Assembly: GCA_004356455.1 (NCBI GenBank)
Contig: SMWZ01000031.1
Location: 1-32,948 of the forward strand
Origin: Deltaproteobacteria bacterium
GTDB taxonomy: Bacteria; Myxococcota_A; UBA9160; SZUA-336
DNA length: 32,948 nt
Direction of reading: 5' to 3'
Notes under the pieces: model-generated
What the model was told of the DNA's origin: nothing
Databases searched by the model: none
What the model saw: only the letters and a program-made list of their open reading frames with translations
Program-made: the position numbers and the translations under genes
Shown: piece by piece, positions 8,280 to 15,546 of the stretch
Numbering within the stretch: position 1 is the stretch's first letter
Layout: the number at the start of each line of letters is the position of its first letter

Positions 8280-8747
8280 ATGCGCTGCCCGTTCTGTGAT
8301 CACCCCGATACCAAGGTGATCGACGCGCGCAACCAGCGTGACGCGCCCGTCAAGCGTCGGCGTCGGGAATGCTCCGAATGCGCCCGCCGTTTTACGACCT
8401 ACGAACGCATCGAGGATCTGCTGCCGATGGTGATCAAACGCGATGGCCGCCGTGAGCCGTTCGATCGACTCAAGGTCATTTCCGGCATACAGAAGGCGTG
8501 CGAGAAGCGACCCGTGAGCACGCAGGCGATCGAGGAATGTGTCCAGCGAGTCGAGCGAGCGGTTCTCGATTCGAGCGAGCGCGAGTTTGACAGCACTCGA
8601 CTGGGTGAGGAGGTGCGTGCGGAGCTACGGGCGCTGGACCCGGTGGCCTGGCTACGCTTCACCTCGGTCTATCTCAACTTCCGTACGATCGAAGAGTTCC
8701 GCGCTGCACTGGACGAGATCGAGGCGCTTGAGGGTGAGTCCGGCTAG
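8280..8747 (+). CDS. nrdR: Transcriptional repressor NrdR
   Basis: This encodes 155 residues. The N-terminal zinc ribbon is M-R-C-P-F-C with a second C-S-E-C pair (Cys3, 6, 31, 34). An ATP-cone domain of about 95 residues follows, with V-I-K-R-D-G-R-R-E-P-F. NrdR senses (d)ATP and represses ribonucleotide reductase operons at NrdR boxes. A glyA-nrdR-rib arrangement is common in Deltaproteobacteria. GAGGA lies just before the ATG. Its end overlaps the proposed ribD start by 14 nt. Confidence 0.96.
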   Translation: MRCPFCDHPDTKVIDARNQRDAPVKRRRRECSECARRFTTYERIEDLLPMVIKRDGRREPFDRLKVISGIQKACEKRPVSTQAIEECVQRVERAVLDSSEREFDSTRLGEEVRAELRALDPVAWLRFTSVYLNFRTIEEFRAALDEIEALEGESG

Positions 8748-9846
8748 CCTTCGTCTGAGCGCGGACGTCCGCTGGATGCGAGCGGCCATCGGGCTTGCGG
8801 CGCGCGGGCGCGGACGAACCGCGCCCAATCCCATGGTGGGCGCCGTGATCGTACGCGGCGGTCGGCGCATCGCGGCCGGCCACCATGCGCGGCTGGGCGC
8901 GCCACACGCCGAGGCGGCCGCACTGAAACGTGCGGGCAACGCCGCGCGCGGCGCCACCCTCTACGTGACGCTGGAGCCCTGTACCCACTGGGGCCGAACG
9001 CCGCCATGCCTCGACGCCGTCCTGGGGGCGGGCTTGGCGCGCGTGGTGATCGGCATGAAGGATCCCGATGAGCGCAACGCGGGCCGCAGTGTCGCCCGGC
9101 TCAGACGCGCGGGGATCGAGGTGACGCTGGGCGTGGAGAAGCAGGCGTGTCGTGAGCTCAACCGGGGCTATCTCTCGCGCCTCGAGCGGGGACGCCCTTT
9201 CACGCAGCTCAAGCTGGCCGCGAGCCTGGACGGTCGCACCGCCACCGCCAACGGGGAGTCGCGTTGGATCACGGGAGCGCCGGCACGCAGCTTTGTGCAC
9301 GGGCTGCGTCGGAACGTGGACGCTATCGTGGTTGGCTCCCGCACCGCCCGCGTCGACGATCCCGAGCTCACGGCCCGGAAGGGCGCGCGTGTGCTGCACC
9401 GCCCCATCCGAATCGTGGTGGATTCCAAGCTGCGCACTCCGGCGCAGGCGCGCCTGCTCGACCCAAAGGATCCGGGCCGCGCCTGGCTCCTGGCCACACG
9501 CGGAAGCATTGCGCAACGCGGGCGTCGGCTGGAGCGCGCTGGCGCGCGCGTGGTGCCGGTCGCGAGTCGCGCCGGACACGTGGATCTTCGCGCCGCCTGG
9601 CGCAAGCTCGGCAAGCTCGGGCTCAACGACGTGCTCGTCGAGGGCGGGGGCGAGCTGGCGGCCGCCCTGCTGCGGGCAGGACTGGTGGACCGGCTATACC
9701 TCATTCTGGCGCCCGTGCTGATCGGCGGCGATGGGCGGCCGGTCCTATCCTCTCTAGGCGTCGTGCGTCTCCGGCAGGCGCTGACGCCGCAGCGCTTCCA
9801 GGTGCGCAAGCTGGGAGCGGATCTTCTGCTGACCGGGGAGTGGTAG
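8734..9846 (+). CDS. ribD: Bifunctional riboflavin biosynthesis deaminase/reductase
   Basis: This encodes 370 residues from the GTG at 8734. The start is chosen because the family begins about 15 residues before the W-M-R-A-A-I helix; an ATG at 8776 would cut into that helix. The N-terminal deaminase has zinc ligands His58 (with Glu60, P-H-A-E), Cys83 and Cys92 (P-C-T-H-W-G-R-T-P-P-C). The C-terminal reductase begins near K-L-A-A-S-L-D-G-R-T-A and contains V-E-G-G-G-E-L-A. It performs the second and third steps from GTP toward lumazine. ribE and ribBA, often next in the cluster, are absent here and ribH follows directly. Confidence 0.95.
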   Translation: MSPASLRLSADVRWMRAAIGLAARGRGRTAPNPMVGAVIVRGGRRIAAGHHARLGAPHAEAAALKRAGNAARGATLYVTLEPCTHWGRTPPCLDAVLGAGLARVVIGMKDPDERNAGRSVARLRRAGIEVTLGVEKQACRELNRGYLSRLERGRPFTQLKLAASLDGRTATANGESRWITGAPARSFVHGLRRNVDAIVVGSRTARVDDPELTARKGARVLHRPIRIVVDSKLRTPAQARLLDPKDPGRAWLLATRGSIAQRGRRLERAGARVVPVASRAGHVDLRAAWRKLGKLGLNDVLVEGGGELAAALLRAGLVDRLYLILAPVLIGGDGRPVLSSLGVVRLRQALTPQRFQVRKLGADLLLTGEW

Positions 9847-9856
9847 AGTCGGAGCG

Positions 9857-10333
9857 ATGGGAACGATCGAGGCGAAGCCGCAAGGGCGGGGGCTGCGGGT
9901 GGCCGTGGTGGTTAGCCGTTTCAACCACCTCGTGTCGCACCGGCTGCTGGACGGCTGTCTTGCGCGCCTGCGTGAACTCGGCTGCGAGGATGTGGACGTG
10001 CTCTGGGTGCCGGGCGCTTTCGAACTCCCGCTCGCGACGCAGGCAGCCGCGGAGACGGGCCGTTATGACGCCTTGGTGGCGGTGGGTGCCGTGATTCGCG
10101 GTGAGACCTCCCACTTCGACTATGTGTGTCGGGGCGTCACCGATGGGCTGCAGCAGGTGAGTCTGCGCTCGGGATCGCCCGTGGCCTTCGGCGTGCTTAC
10201 GACCGACACCGAGGAGCAAGCGCTGGAGCGCGCCGCCGTCCCCGGGGAGCCGGGCAAGAACAAGGGGGCAGAGGCCGCTGAGGTGGCTCTCGAGATGGCC
10301 AGCCTGCTGGCGACGCTGCGGAGGGGGAAGTAG
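9857..10333 (+). CDS. ribH: 6,7-dimethyl-8-ribityllumazine synthase
   Basis: This encodes 158 residues, a normal length for the icosahedral or pentameric synthase. It joins the RibD-pathway pyrimidine with dihydroxybutanone phosphate. Visible motifs are S-R-F-N near residue 21, the substrate loop W-V-P-G-A-F-E-L-P, G-A-V-I-R-G-E-T-S-H-F-D (with the catalytic histidine region) and N-K-G-A-E-A-A near the end. GGAG lies 4 nt before the ATG. The gene follows ribD by 10 nt and precedes nusB by 2 nt, matching the widespread ribH-nusB pair. Confidence 0.96.
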   Translation: MGTIEAKPQGRGLRVAVVVSRFNHLVSHRLLDGCLARLRELGCEDVDVLWVPGAFELPLATQAAAETGRYDALVAVGAVIRGETSHFDYVCRGVTDGLQQVSLRSGSPVAFGVLTTDTEEQALERAAVPGEPGKNKGAEAAEVALEMASLLATLRRGK

Positions 10334-10335
10334 TC

Positions 10336-10773
10336 GTGGGTGCGCCGGGCCCGCGTCGGCGCGCACGCGAGGCGGCGCTTCAGGTGCTGTTTGCGGCGGA
10401 CGTTTCCCGTCGCATCGATCCGGTGGCGGTGGAGGAGGTATTCAGCGCTTTTTCGCAGGCGTTTCCGCTCTCGGCGCGTGCGCGGAAGCGCGCATCAGAG
10501 CTGGCCTCCGGGGTGGCTTGCAACCTGAAGCCCATCGATGAATGCATCGCGCGAGCCTGCACCCACTGGAAGCTGTATCGCCTGGCCACCGTGGATCGCA
10601 ACATCTTACGCATCGCGACCTACGAGCTGCTTTTCGAGCCAGACACGCCGGGCGAGGTGATCATGGACGAGGCGGTGGAGATCGCTCGGCGCTTCTCCGG
10701 CGACAGCTCCCCCGCCTTTGTAAACGGAGTTCTGGACGTGATTGCCGCAGAGCGAGGGCGGCAAGGGCCGTGA
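10336..10773 (+). CDS. nusB: Transcription antitermination factor NusB
   Basis: This encodes 145 residues from a GTG preceded by GGAGGGGG inside the ribH end. The N-terminal R-R-R-A-R-E-A-A-L-Q-V-L-F motif is the NusB RNA-binding helix. V-D-R-N-I-L-R-I-A-T-Y-E-L-L and the end block F-V-N-G-V-L-D are diagnostic. With NusE (S10) it binds boxA in rRNA leaders and supports antitermination. The stop TGA shares one base with the ATG of the next gene. Confidence 0.95.
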   Translation: MGAPGPRRRAREAALQVLFAADVSRRIDPVAVEEVFSAFSQAFPLSARARKRASELASGVACNLKPIDECIARACTHWKLYRLATVDRNILRIATYELLFEPDTPGEVIMDEAVEIARRFSGDSSPAFVNGVLDVIAAERGRQGP

Positions 10774-11354
10774 TGCGTTTCGAGCTTGCCCTGTATGCGG
10801 GCCCGGTGGTGCATGCCCCGGGCGATACGCTGCTGCTTCCGGTGCCCGAGGACGAGCGCCCGCTGCGCGGAGATGCCGGCTGGATCGATTGGAGGCTGTG
10901 TGGCGAGATCTCCCGCCACCTGCTCTCGGGATGCGTCACGGGGAAGTTCGGGGAGGCGATCCTGTTTCCCGGCCGTGCCCCGCTGCGCGCGACGCGCGTG
11001 CTGTTGCTTGGCGTGGGGCCGCGCGCGGGGCTGCGCGATGGGCGGGTGCAGCGCATGATGGGCGAGGCCGCAGGCCGGCTGCGCGAGCTCCGCAGCCGCA
11101 GCGCGCTGCTGGCGCTGCCCTCGGGGATCGAGCTAGAGCACAGTGCGGCAGATCTGCTGCGCGGTCTGGTTCTGGGCCTGGCGAGCCAGCCGGGCAAGTC
11201 CCCCTTTCGCCTCGTCATCCCCGCTGTGGCGGGTCACGAGGAGAGCTTGGAGGCGGCGATGGCGGCCCTGCTGCCCGAGGCGCACGCACGTGGGCTGGCG
11301 CTCGAGGTGGGCTGGGTGAGCTCGGGCTGCGAGCGCGACGCGGTCGAGGCCTGA
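10773..11354 (+). CDS. Stand-alone M17 aminopeptidase N-terminal-domain-like protein
   Basis: This encodes 193 residues starting at the ATG that overlaps the nusB stop. The pattern of an early acidic-ended strand, then R-V-L-L-L-G-V-G-P-R-A-G-L and A-L-L-A-L-P-S-G, resembles the macro-like N-terminal domain of leucyl aminopeptidase (M17). No metal-binding catalytic domain follows; the frame ends at 11354. From memory, such lone domains occur near nusB in some Deltaproteobacteria, but their role is unknown. It could bind a nucleotide-like or phosphate ligand as macro folds do, which is inference. It seems to close the long plus-strand operon. Confidence 0.65.
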   Translation: MRFELALYAGPVVHAPGDTLLLPVPEDERPLRGDAGWIDWRLCGEISRHLLSGCVTGKFGEAILFPGRAPLRATRVLLLGVGPRAGLRDGRVQRMMGEAAGRLRELRSRSALLALPSGIELEHSAADLLRGLVLGLASQPGKSPFRLVIPAVAGHEESLEAAMAALLPEAHARGLALEVGWVSSGCERDAVEA

Positions 11355-11514
11355 GCGAGTGAGACCCCAGGCAGGGGCGTGATCGGCTGACAGGCGTGCT
11401 CAGGAGGTCCCATGGCCGGAAGCTCATGTCAGTCCGCAGCCAAGGCGTAAAGCAGATAGGCAAAACGGCCGATAGTGCGAGGGATTTACGCATGAATCAC
11501 GTTTGGAGGGGCGC
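11355..11514 (+). promoter_or_regulatory. Intergenic region with a sigma-28-like element and inverted repeat
   Basis: This 160-nt gap is one of the largest in the window. It contains TAAA at 11448-11451 and GCCGATAG at 11468-11475, separated by 16 nt. Flagellar-type sigma-28 promoters read TAAA-N15-GCCGATAA, so this is one base longer in spacing and one base off in the -10. The TAAA lies in an inverted repeat: GCGTAAA at 11445-11451 and TTTACGC at 11485-11491. A ribosome-binding site (GGAGGGG, 11505-11511) precedes the next gene's GTG. This is the probable promoter region for the following unit; the sigma-28 assignment is tentative. Confidence 0.4.
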
Positions 11515-12402
11515 GTGATCGCCCGTTGCCCGCAGTGTGAGAGCCGCTATCGGGTGGCGCCCGAGAAGGTCGGACCCCAGGGCGCGCGTCTGCGCTGTAC
11601 CAAGTGCGGGAACGTCTTCCGCGTCGAGCCTGCTCAGATGGATGACGTGGCTTCAGCCAAGCCGCCGGCCGCTGCGTCCCTCCCGCTCTCGCGAGCGCTT
11701 GTGGCGGAGGCGGACGGCCAGGCCGCCGAGCGCATCGTGGAGTTTCTCTCCCGCTGGCAGATCCCGGCCGACGTCGTGGCCGACGGCGCCGAGGCCCTGC
11801 TCCGGGTGCATCGCAAGCGACCGGGGCTCGTGGTTCTGGGTGGACACCTGCCCGCGATGGCGGCGCCCGTCGTCACAGAGATCATCCGTCGGACCGCCGA
11901 GCTCAAGTCGGTGCGCGTGATCCGAGTTGCGCCGATTGACGAGCCCGCGGGCGCGCCCGAGTTCGATGCTGATTACACGCTTGAGCCGGGGGATCTGCCG
12001 AACGGCCTGGGAGATCTGCTCGAGCGCCTCGGGGTTGGCCAACGCCCCGCAGCGCCCGCTCCCAAGCCGACGCCCGCGGCCACGCCGCTGCCGGCGGCCA
12101 CGCCGACCCCGGCCCCCCCGCCGGCGCAGCCCGCGCGCCCGCCAGCAGCAGCGCCGGTCGACAGCGAGCTGGCGGGCGCCGAACGACTGACCCGAATCAT
12201 CGTCTCCGACATCATCCTTTACGACGATACTAAGTTCCAGCGAGCGGTTAAGGAAGGAAACGTGCTCGAGGCGTTTGAGAATGAGCTCACCGAAGCAAAG
12301 GCGCTCTTCCATCAACGAGTGCCCGAGAAAGTTCGTTCCAAGCGTGACTTCCTCTCCGAAGAGCTGCAGGCGCGCGCTGAAAAGCGGCGCCAATCTTTGT
12401 AG
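11515..12402 (+). CDS. Zinc-ribbon protein with degenerate receiver domain
   Basis: This encodes 295 residues from GTG 11515, chosen because GGAGGGG sits 4-6 nt upstream; an upstream TTG at 11503 would start inside that site. Residues 1-40 form an MJ0042-type zinc ribbon (Cys5, 8, 28, 31). About 58-175 resembles a response-regulator receiver, but the phospho-acceptor position in V-V-L-G-G-H-L-P is glycine, so phosphorylation is unlikely. A Pro/Ala linker spans about 176-215. The C-terminal 75 residues (R-I-I-V-S-D-I-I-L-Y, then R-V-P-E-K-V-R) form a compact charged domain. I recall similar domains in other deltaproteobacterial zinc-ribbon proteins. Its partner is unknown. The gene precedes trkA by 16 nt. 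Confidence 0.7.
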   Translation: MIARCPQCESRYRVAPEKVGPQGARLRCTKCGNVFRVEPAQMDDVASAKPPAAASLPLSRALVAEADGQAAERIVEFLSRWQIPADVVADGAEALLRVHRKRPGLVVLGGHLPAMAAPVVTEIIRRTAELKSVRVIRVAPIDEPAGAPEFDADYTLEPGDLPNGLGDLLERLGVGQRPAAPAPKPTPAATPLPAATPTPAPPPAQPARPPAAAPVDSELAGAERLTRIIVSDIILYDDTKFQRAVKEGNVLEAFENELTEAKALFHQRVPEKVRSKRDFLSEELQARAEKRRQSL

Positions 12403-12404
12403 CC

Positions 12405-12410
12405 TATAAT
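12405..12410 (+). promoter_or_regulatory. Consensus -10 box just before trkA
   Basis: A perfect TATAAT lies 8 nt before the trkA GTG. If used, transcription would start about 7 nt after it, at about 12417, giving a nearly leaderless mRNA. No ribosome-binding site lies between the two. No good -35 hexamer is visible at 16-18 nt spacing (the region reads AAAGCGG), so the site may be chance or activator-dependent. Confidence 0.4.
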
Positions 12411-12418
12411 CCGCCGCC

Positions 12419-13777
12419 GTGAGCATCCTGGTGATCGGGGGCGGCGATATTGGCTCGACCCTTTGCGAACGCTTAGCGGCGGAGAACAAAGATGTCGTGC
12501 TCGTGGAGTCTAGCGAGGAAAGACTGCGGCAGCTGGGCGCAGTGGCCGACGTGCAGGTGGTCCACGGAAACGGCGCGAGCCCAAGAGTGCTGCGTGAGGC
12601 GGGTCTCGACGACGCCGAGATGCTGATCGCGGTCACCGACTCCGACGCGGTGAACCTGATCGCGTGCCTGGTGGCTTCTCGGGAGAGCGTGATTCCGACG
12701 AAGATCGCGCGTGTACGCGACCCCGATCTGGCAGCAGCGCTGCCCGGCATCTTCGGAGATGATCCGCTCGACCTGAACATCAATCCGGAGGAAGAGGCCG
12801 CCAACGCCATCTTCAAGACGCTCAAAGCACCGGGGGCGGGCGCTGTCTTCGAGTTCGCCGAGGGCCGCGTACAGGTGGTTGCTTTCTCAGTGGACCAGCC
12901 GTGTGAGGCCGCGGGAGTCGTGCTGTCCGAGCTCAAGACAAGGCTCGGCATCGAATCCAACATCGTTGCTGTCTCGCGGAACGAGAAGCTCCTCATCCCG
13001 GACGGGAGCACGCAGATCCTCCTGGGCGACCGCATCTACGCCGCGGGTCGCCCCGATGCGCTGGCTTCGCTCGCGGAGCTTCTAGGCAAGAACAGCGCCC
13101 CCGTGCGACGGGTTGTGATCAGCGGGGGCGGAGGCACGAGCTACCACTTGGCGCAGCTGCTCGAAGCCGATGAAGACGTGACGGCTAAGATCATCGAGCC
13201 GGACGGGGAGCGCTGCAAGTTCCTGGTCGAGCACCTCAAGCGCAGCGTCGTGCTCCAGGGCCAGGGGACCGACCCCTCGCTGCTGCGCGAAGAGAACATC
13301 GAGAGCGCCGATGCGTTTCTCGCCCTGACACCCGACGACGAGGACAATATCCTCTCCGCGCTCTTCGCCAAGCGTTCAGGAGCCGGCAAGGTCATGGCGC
13401 TCGTCAACAAGTCCTCTTATGTCCCGCTGGTCTCGGCGATCGGAATCGATGCGGTCGTGAGCCCGAACCGGGCAGCGGTTTCGGCCATTCTGCACTTCAT
13501 ACGCAAGGGCAAGGTCGTGTCCGTGACCACGGTGGGGGCGGAGGCCGCCGAGGCTCTGGAGATCGTCGCGCTCGAGACCTCGGAGCTTGTTGGTAAGCCA
13601 CTGCGTGAGGCCAACTTCAAGGAAGCTGTCGTGGGGGCGATCGTGCGAGGAGATGACGTGATCATCCCCTCCGGGGACGATGTGATCGAGGCCGGAGACC
13701 ACGTGGTGATCTTCGCCCTGCGTAGCGCCATCCCTCGGCTCGAGCGCCAGATGATGGTACAGCTACAGTATTTTTAG
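12419..13777 (+). CDS. trkA: Trk-type potassium uptake regulatory protein TrkA
   Basis: This encodes 452 residues, the full two-repeat form. Each half has an RCK_N Rossmann fold (G-G-G-D-I-G at residues 7-12; a second G-G-G-G-T-S at about 239) followed by an RCK_C segment. TrkA binds NAD(H) or ATP on the cytoplasmic side and gates the TrkH/TrkG channel. The GTG start gives the canonical M-S-I-L-V-I-G-G-G. No trkH is adjacent: upstream is the zinc-ribbon protein and 1 nt downstream is lptE. The channel subunit must be encoded elsewhere. A TATAAT lies 8 nt before the start, with no ribosome-binding site. Confidence 0.94.
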   Translation: MSILVIGGGDIGSTLCERLAAENKDVVLVESSEERLRQLGAVADVQVVHGNGASPRVLREAGLDDAEMLIAVTDSDAVNLIACLVASRESVIPTKIARVRDPDLAAALPGIFGDDPLDLNINPEEEAANAIFKTLKAPGAGAVFEFAEGRVQVVAFSVDQPCEAAGVVLSELKTRLGIESNIVAVSRNEKLLIPDGSTQILLGDRIYAAGRPDALASLAELLGKNSAPVRRVVISGGGGTSYHLAQLLEADEDVTAKIIEPDGERCKFLVEHLKRSVVLQGQGTDPSLLREENIESADAFLALTPDDEDNILSALFAKRSGAGKVMALVNKSSYVPLVSAIGIDAVVSPNRAAVSAILHFIRKGKVVSVTTVGAEAAEALEIVALETSELVGKPLREANFKEAVVGAIVRGDDVIIPSGDDVIEAGDHVVIFALRSAIPRLERQMMVQLQYF

Positions 13778-13778
13778 T

Positions 13779-14306
13779 GTGATCACGAATCCGCTGATTC
13801 GCCAGGGAGCTGTTCTCGTCGTCCTGCTCGGGCTCGGCTGTGGCTACCGCTACGTCGATTCGAGGGGTGTGTTTGGTCCCGACGTGAGCCGCATCGAGAT
13901 CGACCCGCTCCAGAACAACAGCTCGGAGCCGGGCTTCGGGCGCATGCTCGGGGACGCGTTGGTGGAGGAGTTTGCTCGGCGTGGAATACTCACCCCCGTC
14001 TACGGCGGGGGCGCCGCCGCCGATCTGGTCCTGAGTGGTGTCGTGCACGATGTAGAGGTGATCCCCGCCGCATTCAGCTCGGTTGCGCTTACGATCGAGG
14101 ACAGACTGCTGGTGACGCTCGATGTCTCCGTTCAGAACGCTTCCACCGGGCAGGAGGTGTGGCGCCACACCAGGCTCGAGGTGCGGGAGCGTTTTCAGTC
14201 GAGCCCCGATGTGCAGGTTTACCAGAGCAACAAGGAACAGGCCCTGCGCCGACTCACGTCGGAGATCGCGGGAAGGATCCACGATGAGCTCTTCCAAAAA
14301 TTCTGA
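13779..14306 (+). CDS. lptE: LPS-assembly lipoprotein LptE
   Basis: This encodes 175 residues from a GTG 1 nt after the trkA stop. The short hydrophobic leader ends G-L-G-C-G-Y-R-Y; the C-G-Y-R motif is typical of LptE, although glycine at -3 makes the lipobox atypical. The mature part has the LptE pattern of S-R-I-E-I-D-P-L-Q-N-N, then F-G-R-M-L-G-D-A-L-V-E-E-F and L-S-G-V-V-H-D. LptE plugs the LptD barrel and helps insert lipopolysaccharide in the outer membrane. The pairing with holA downstream is common in proteobacteria and supports the call. It overlaps holA by 23 nt. Confidence 0.88.
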   Translation: MITNPLIRQGAVLVVLLGLGCGYRYVDSRGVFGPDVSRIEIDPLQNNSSEPGFGRMLGDALVEEFARRGILTPVYGGGAAADLVLSGVVHDVEVIPAAFSSVALTIEDRLLVTLDVSVQNASTGQEVWRHTRLEVRERFQSSPDVQVYQSNKEQALRRLTSEIAGRIHDELFQKF

Positions 14307-15279
14307 CACCAGAGACGCGGTTGCACCCGTCGTGCTGATCGTGGGCACGGAGGGAACCCTGCGGGACGCGGCCCTGGCCGAGATCCGCACACGGGTGCTG
14401 GGCGACGCCACCCCTGAGTTCAACGAAGATCGCTTCGACCTCGCGAGCCGGGGAGCAGACCCCGCACGGATCCTAGCGGCGGCGCGCACTTTCCCGGTGC
14501 TTGCGAAGCGCCGATTGGTGATCGTACGGGGGATCTCCGACCGACGTGCCAAGCGCTTTATCGAGGTCGAGCTGTTGGAGTATCTCGAGGATCCCGTACC
14601 CACGACGTGTTTGCTGCTCGAGGCAGAGAAGGTCGATCGACGCCTGCAGTGGGTCAAGCAGGTCGTGAAACGGGGTGAGCTGATCGCCTGCGCGGGTCCG
14701 CGAGGTCCCTCGGAGCAGCGCGCCTGGATCGAAGCCCGCCTGCGGGCGCACGGCAAGCGTCCCTCTGGCGGGATGGCGGCAGCGTTGCTGGAGCTCGTAG
14801 GCGGCGATCTCGATAGCCTGGCCAGCGAGCTCGACAAAGTCTGTCTCTACGTCGGGGAAAGGGCCGAAGTGAGCCCCGACGACGTGGCCGAAGTGACCGG
14901 GCAGCTGCGCCCGCGAGCTCTCTACGAGCTCACCGACGCCATCGGGCAGCGTCAGCTGGATGCGTCGCTACGCACACTGGGTCAGTTACTGGACCAGGGT
15001 GAGCCCGCGCTCGCGATGCTGGGGGCACTGGCCCATCACTTTCGGCGTCTCATGCGCGCGCGCGAGTGTCGCCCCCTGGAGGCGGGGGAGGTGCAGCGCC
15101 AACTCTCCCTCCACCCCTACGCCGCGCAGAAGCTGGTCGAGCAGGCGCGCCGCTTCGATGAGCGTCGCCTGCGCAGCTGTTTCGCAGCCATCCGCCGCAC
15201 GGACGAAGCCCTCAAAGGCGGTATCTCGGTGAGCCCTCGGATCGCGATCGAGCGGCTAGTGCTGGCCGTTTGCTCGTGA
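14284..15279 (+). CDS. holA: DNA polymerase III subunit delta
   Basis: This encodes 331 residues from the ATG at 14284 (GGAAGG just upstream); the longer open frame upstream reads lptE out of frame. HolA is the clamp-loader subunit that opens the sliding clamp. Signs are the N-terminal degenerate AAA+ region (G-T-E-G-T-L-R-D-A-A), F-P-V-L-A-K-R-R-L-V-I-V-R-G, L-G-G-D-L-type V-G-G-D-L-D-S-L-A-S-E-L-D-K, and the end block L-G-A-L-A-H-H-F-R-R-L. The length is normal. Its stop lies only 6 nt from the stop of convergent rpsT, leaving no room for a terminator between them. Confidence 0.92.
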   Translation: MSSSKNSDTRDAVAPVVLIVGTEGTLRDAALAEIRTRVLGDATPEFNEDRFDLASRGADPARILAAARTFPVLAKRRLVIVRGISDRRAKRFIEVELLEYLEDPVPTTCLLLEAEKVDRRLQWVKQVVKRGELIACAGPRGPSEQRAWIEARLRAHGKRPSGGMAAALLELVGGDLDSLASELDKVCLYVGERAEVSPDDVAEVTGQLRPRALYELTDAIGQRQLDASLRTLGQLLDQGEPALAMLGALAHHFRRLMRARECRPLEAGEVQRQLSLHPYAAQKLVEQARRFDERRLRSCFAAIRRTDEALKGGISVSPRIAIERLVLAVCS

Positions 15280-15285
15280 AACGGA

Positions 15286-15546
15286 CTACTTGGAGCTGTC
15301 TAAGAGCTTGTGGAGGCGCGAGACGGTGCGGGAGACGGTCTTGTGGTGCATGATGCCCTTGGAACAGGCCTGGCGCAGCAAGCGCTCTGCGCCCCGAAAG
15401 TGTGTCTCCAGCGCGGGATCCCCCTGCGCTGCCGCGCGTCGCACCCTGCGCACCGCGTTACGCACGCCGGAGCGCAAATGGCGATTGCGGTCTCGTCGCA
15501 CCAACGACTGGCGATGGCGCTTCTTGGCAGAGGCGTGATGGGCCAT
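15286..15546 (-). CDS. rpsT: 30S ribosomal protein bS20
   Basis: This encodes 86 residues of very basic sequence, M-A-H-H-A-S-A-K-K-R-H-R-Q-S at the start and H-H-K-T-V-S-R-T-V-S-R-L near the end, which is the S20 three-helix pattern. The start is fixed by GGAGG about 5 nt upstream (minus strand); a longer open frame upstream lacks family sequence. S20 binds 16S rRNA early in 30S assembly. The ATG lies in a CCATGG whose other strand provides the murJ ATG, so the two genes diverge with no gap and each promoter must lie inside the other gene. Confidence 0.95.
   Translation of the reverse strand: MAHHASAKKRHRQSLVRRDRNRHLRSGVRNAVRRVRRAAAQGDPALETHFRGAERLLRQACSKGIMHHKTVSRTVSRLHKLLDSSK

Noticed and set aside
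8271-8760. FMN riboswitch controlling ribD
   Set aside because: ribD starts inside nrdR, so there is no leader to hold the aptamer.
11355-11514. Cyclic di-GMP (GEMM) riboswitch before the zinc-ribbon gene
   Set aside because: A GGCAAAAC stretch hints at it, but the conserved GEMM paired elements and core bases are not present.
11653-13035. 460-codon minus-strand open frame over the zinc-ribbon gene and trkA
   Set aside because: It spans two convincing plus-strand genes and their junction, and its composition is low complexity.
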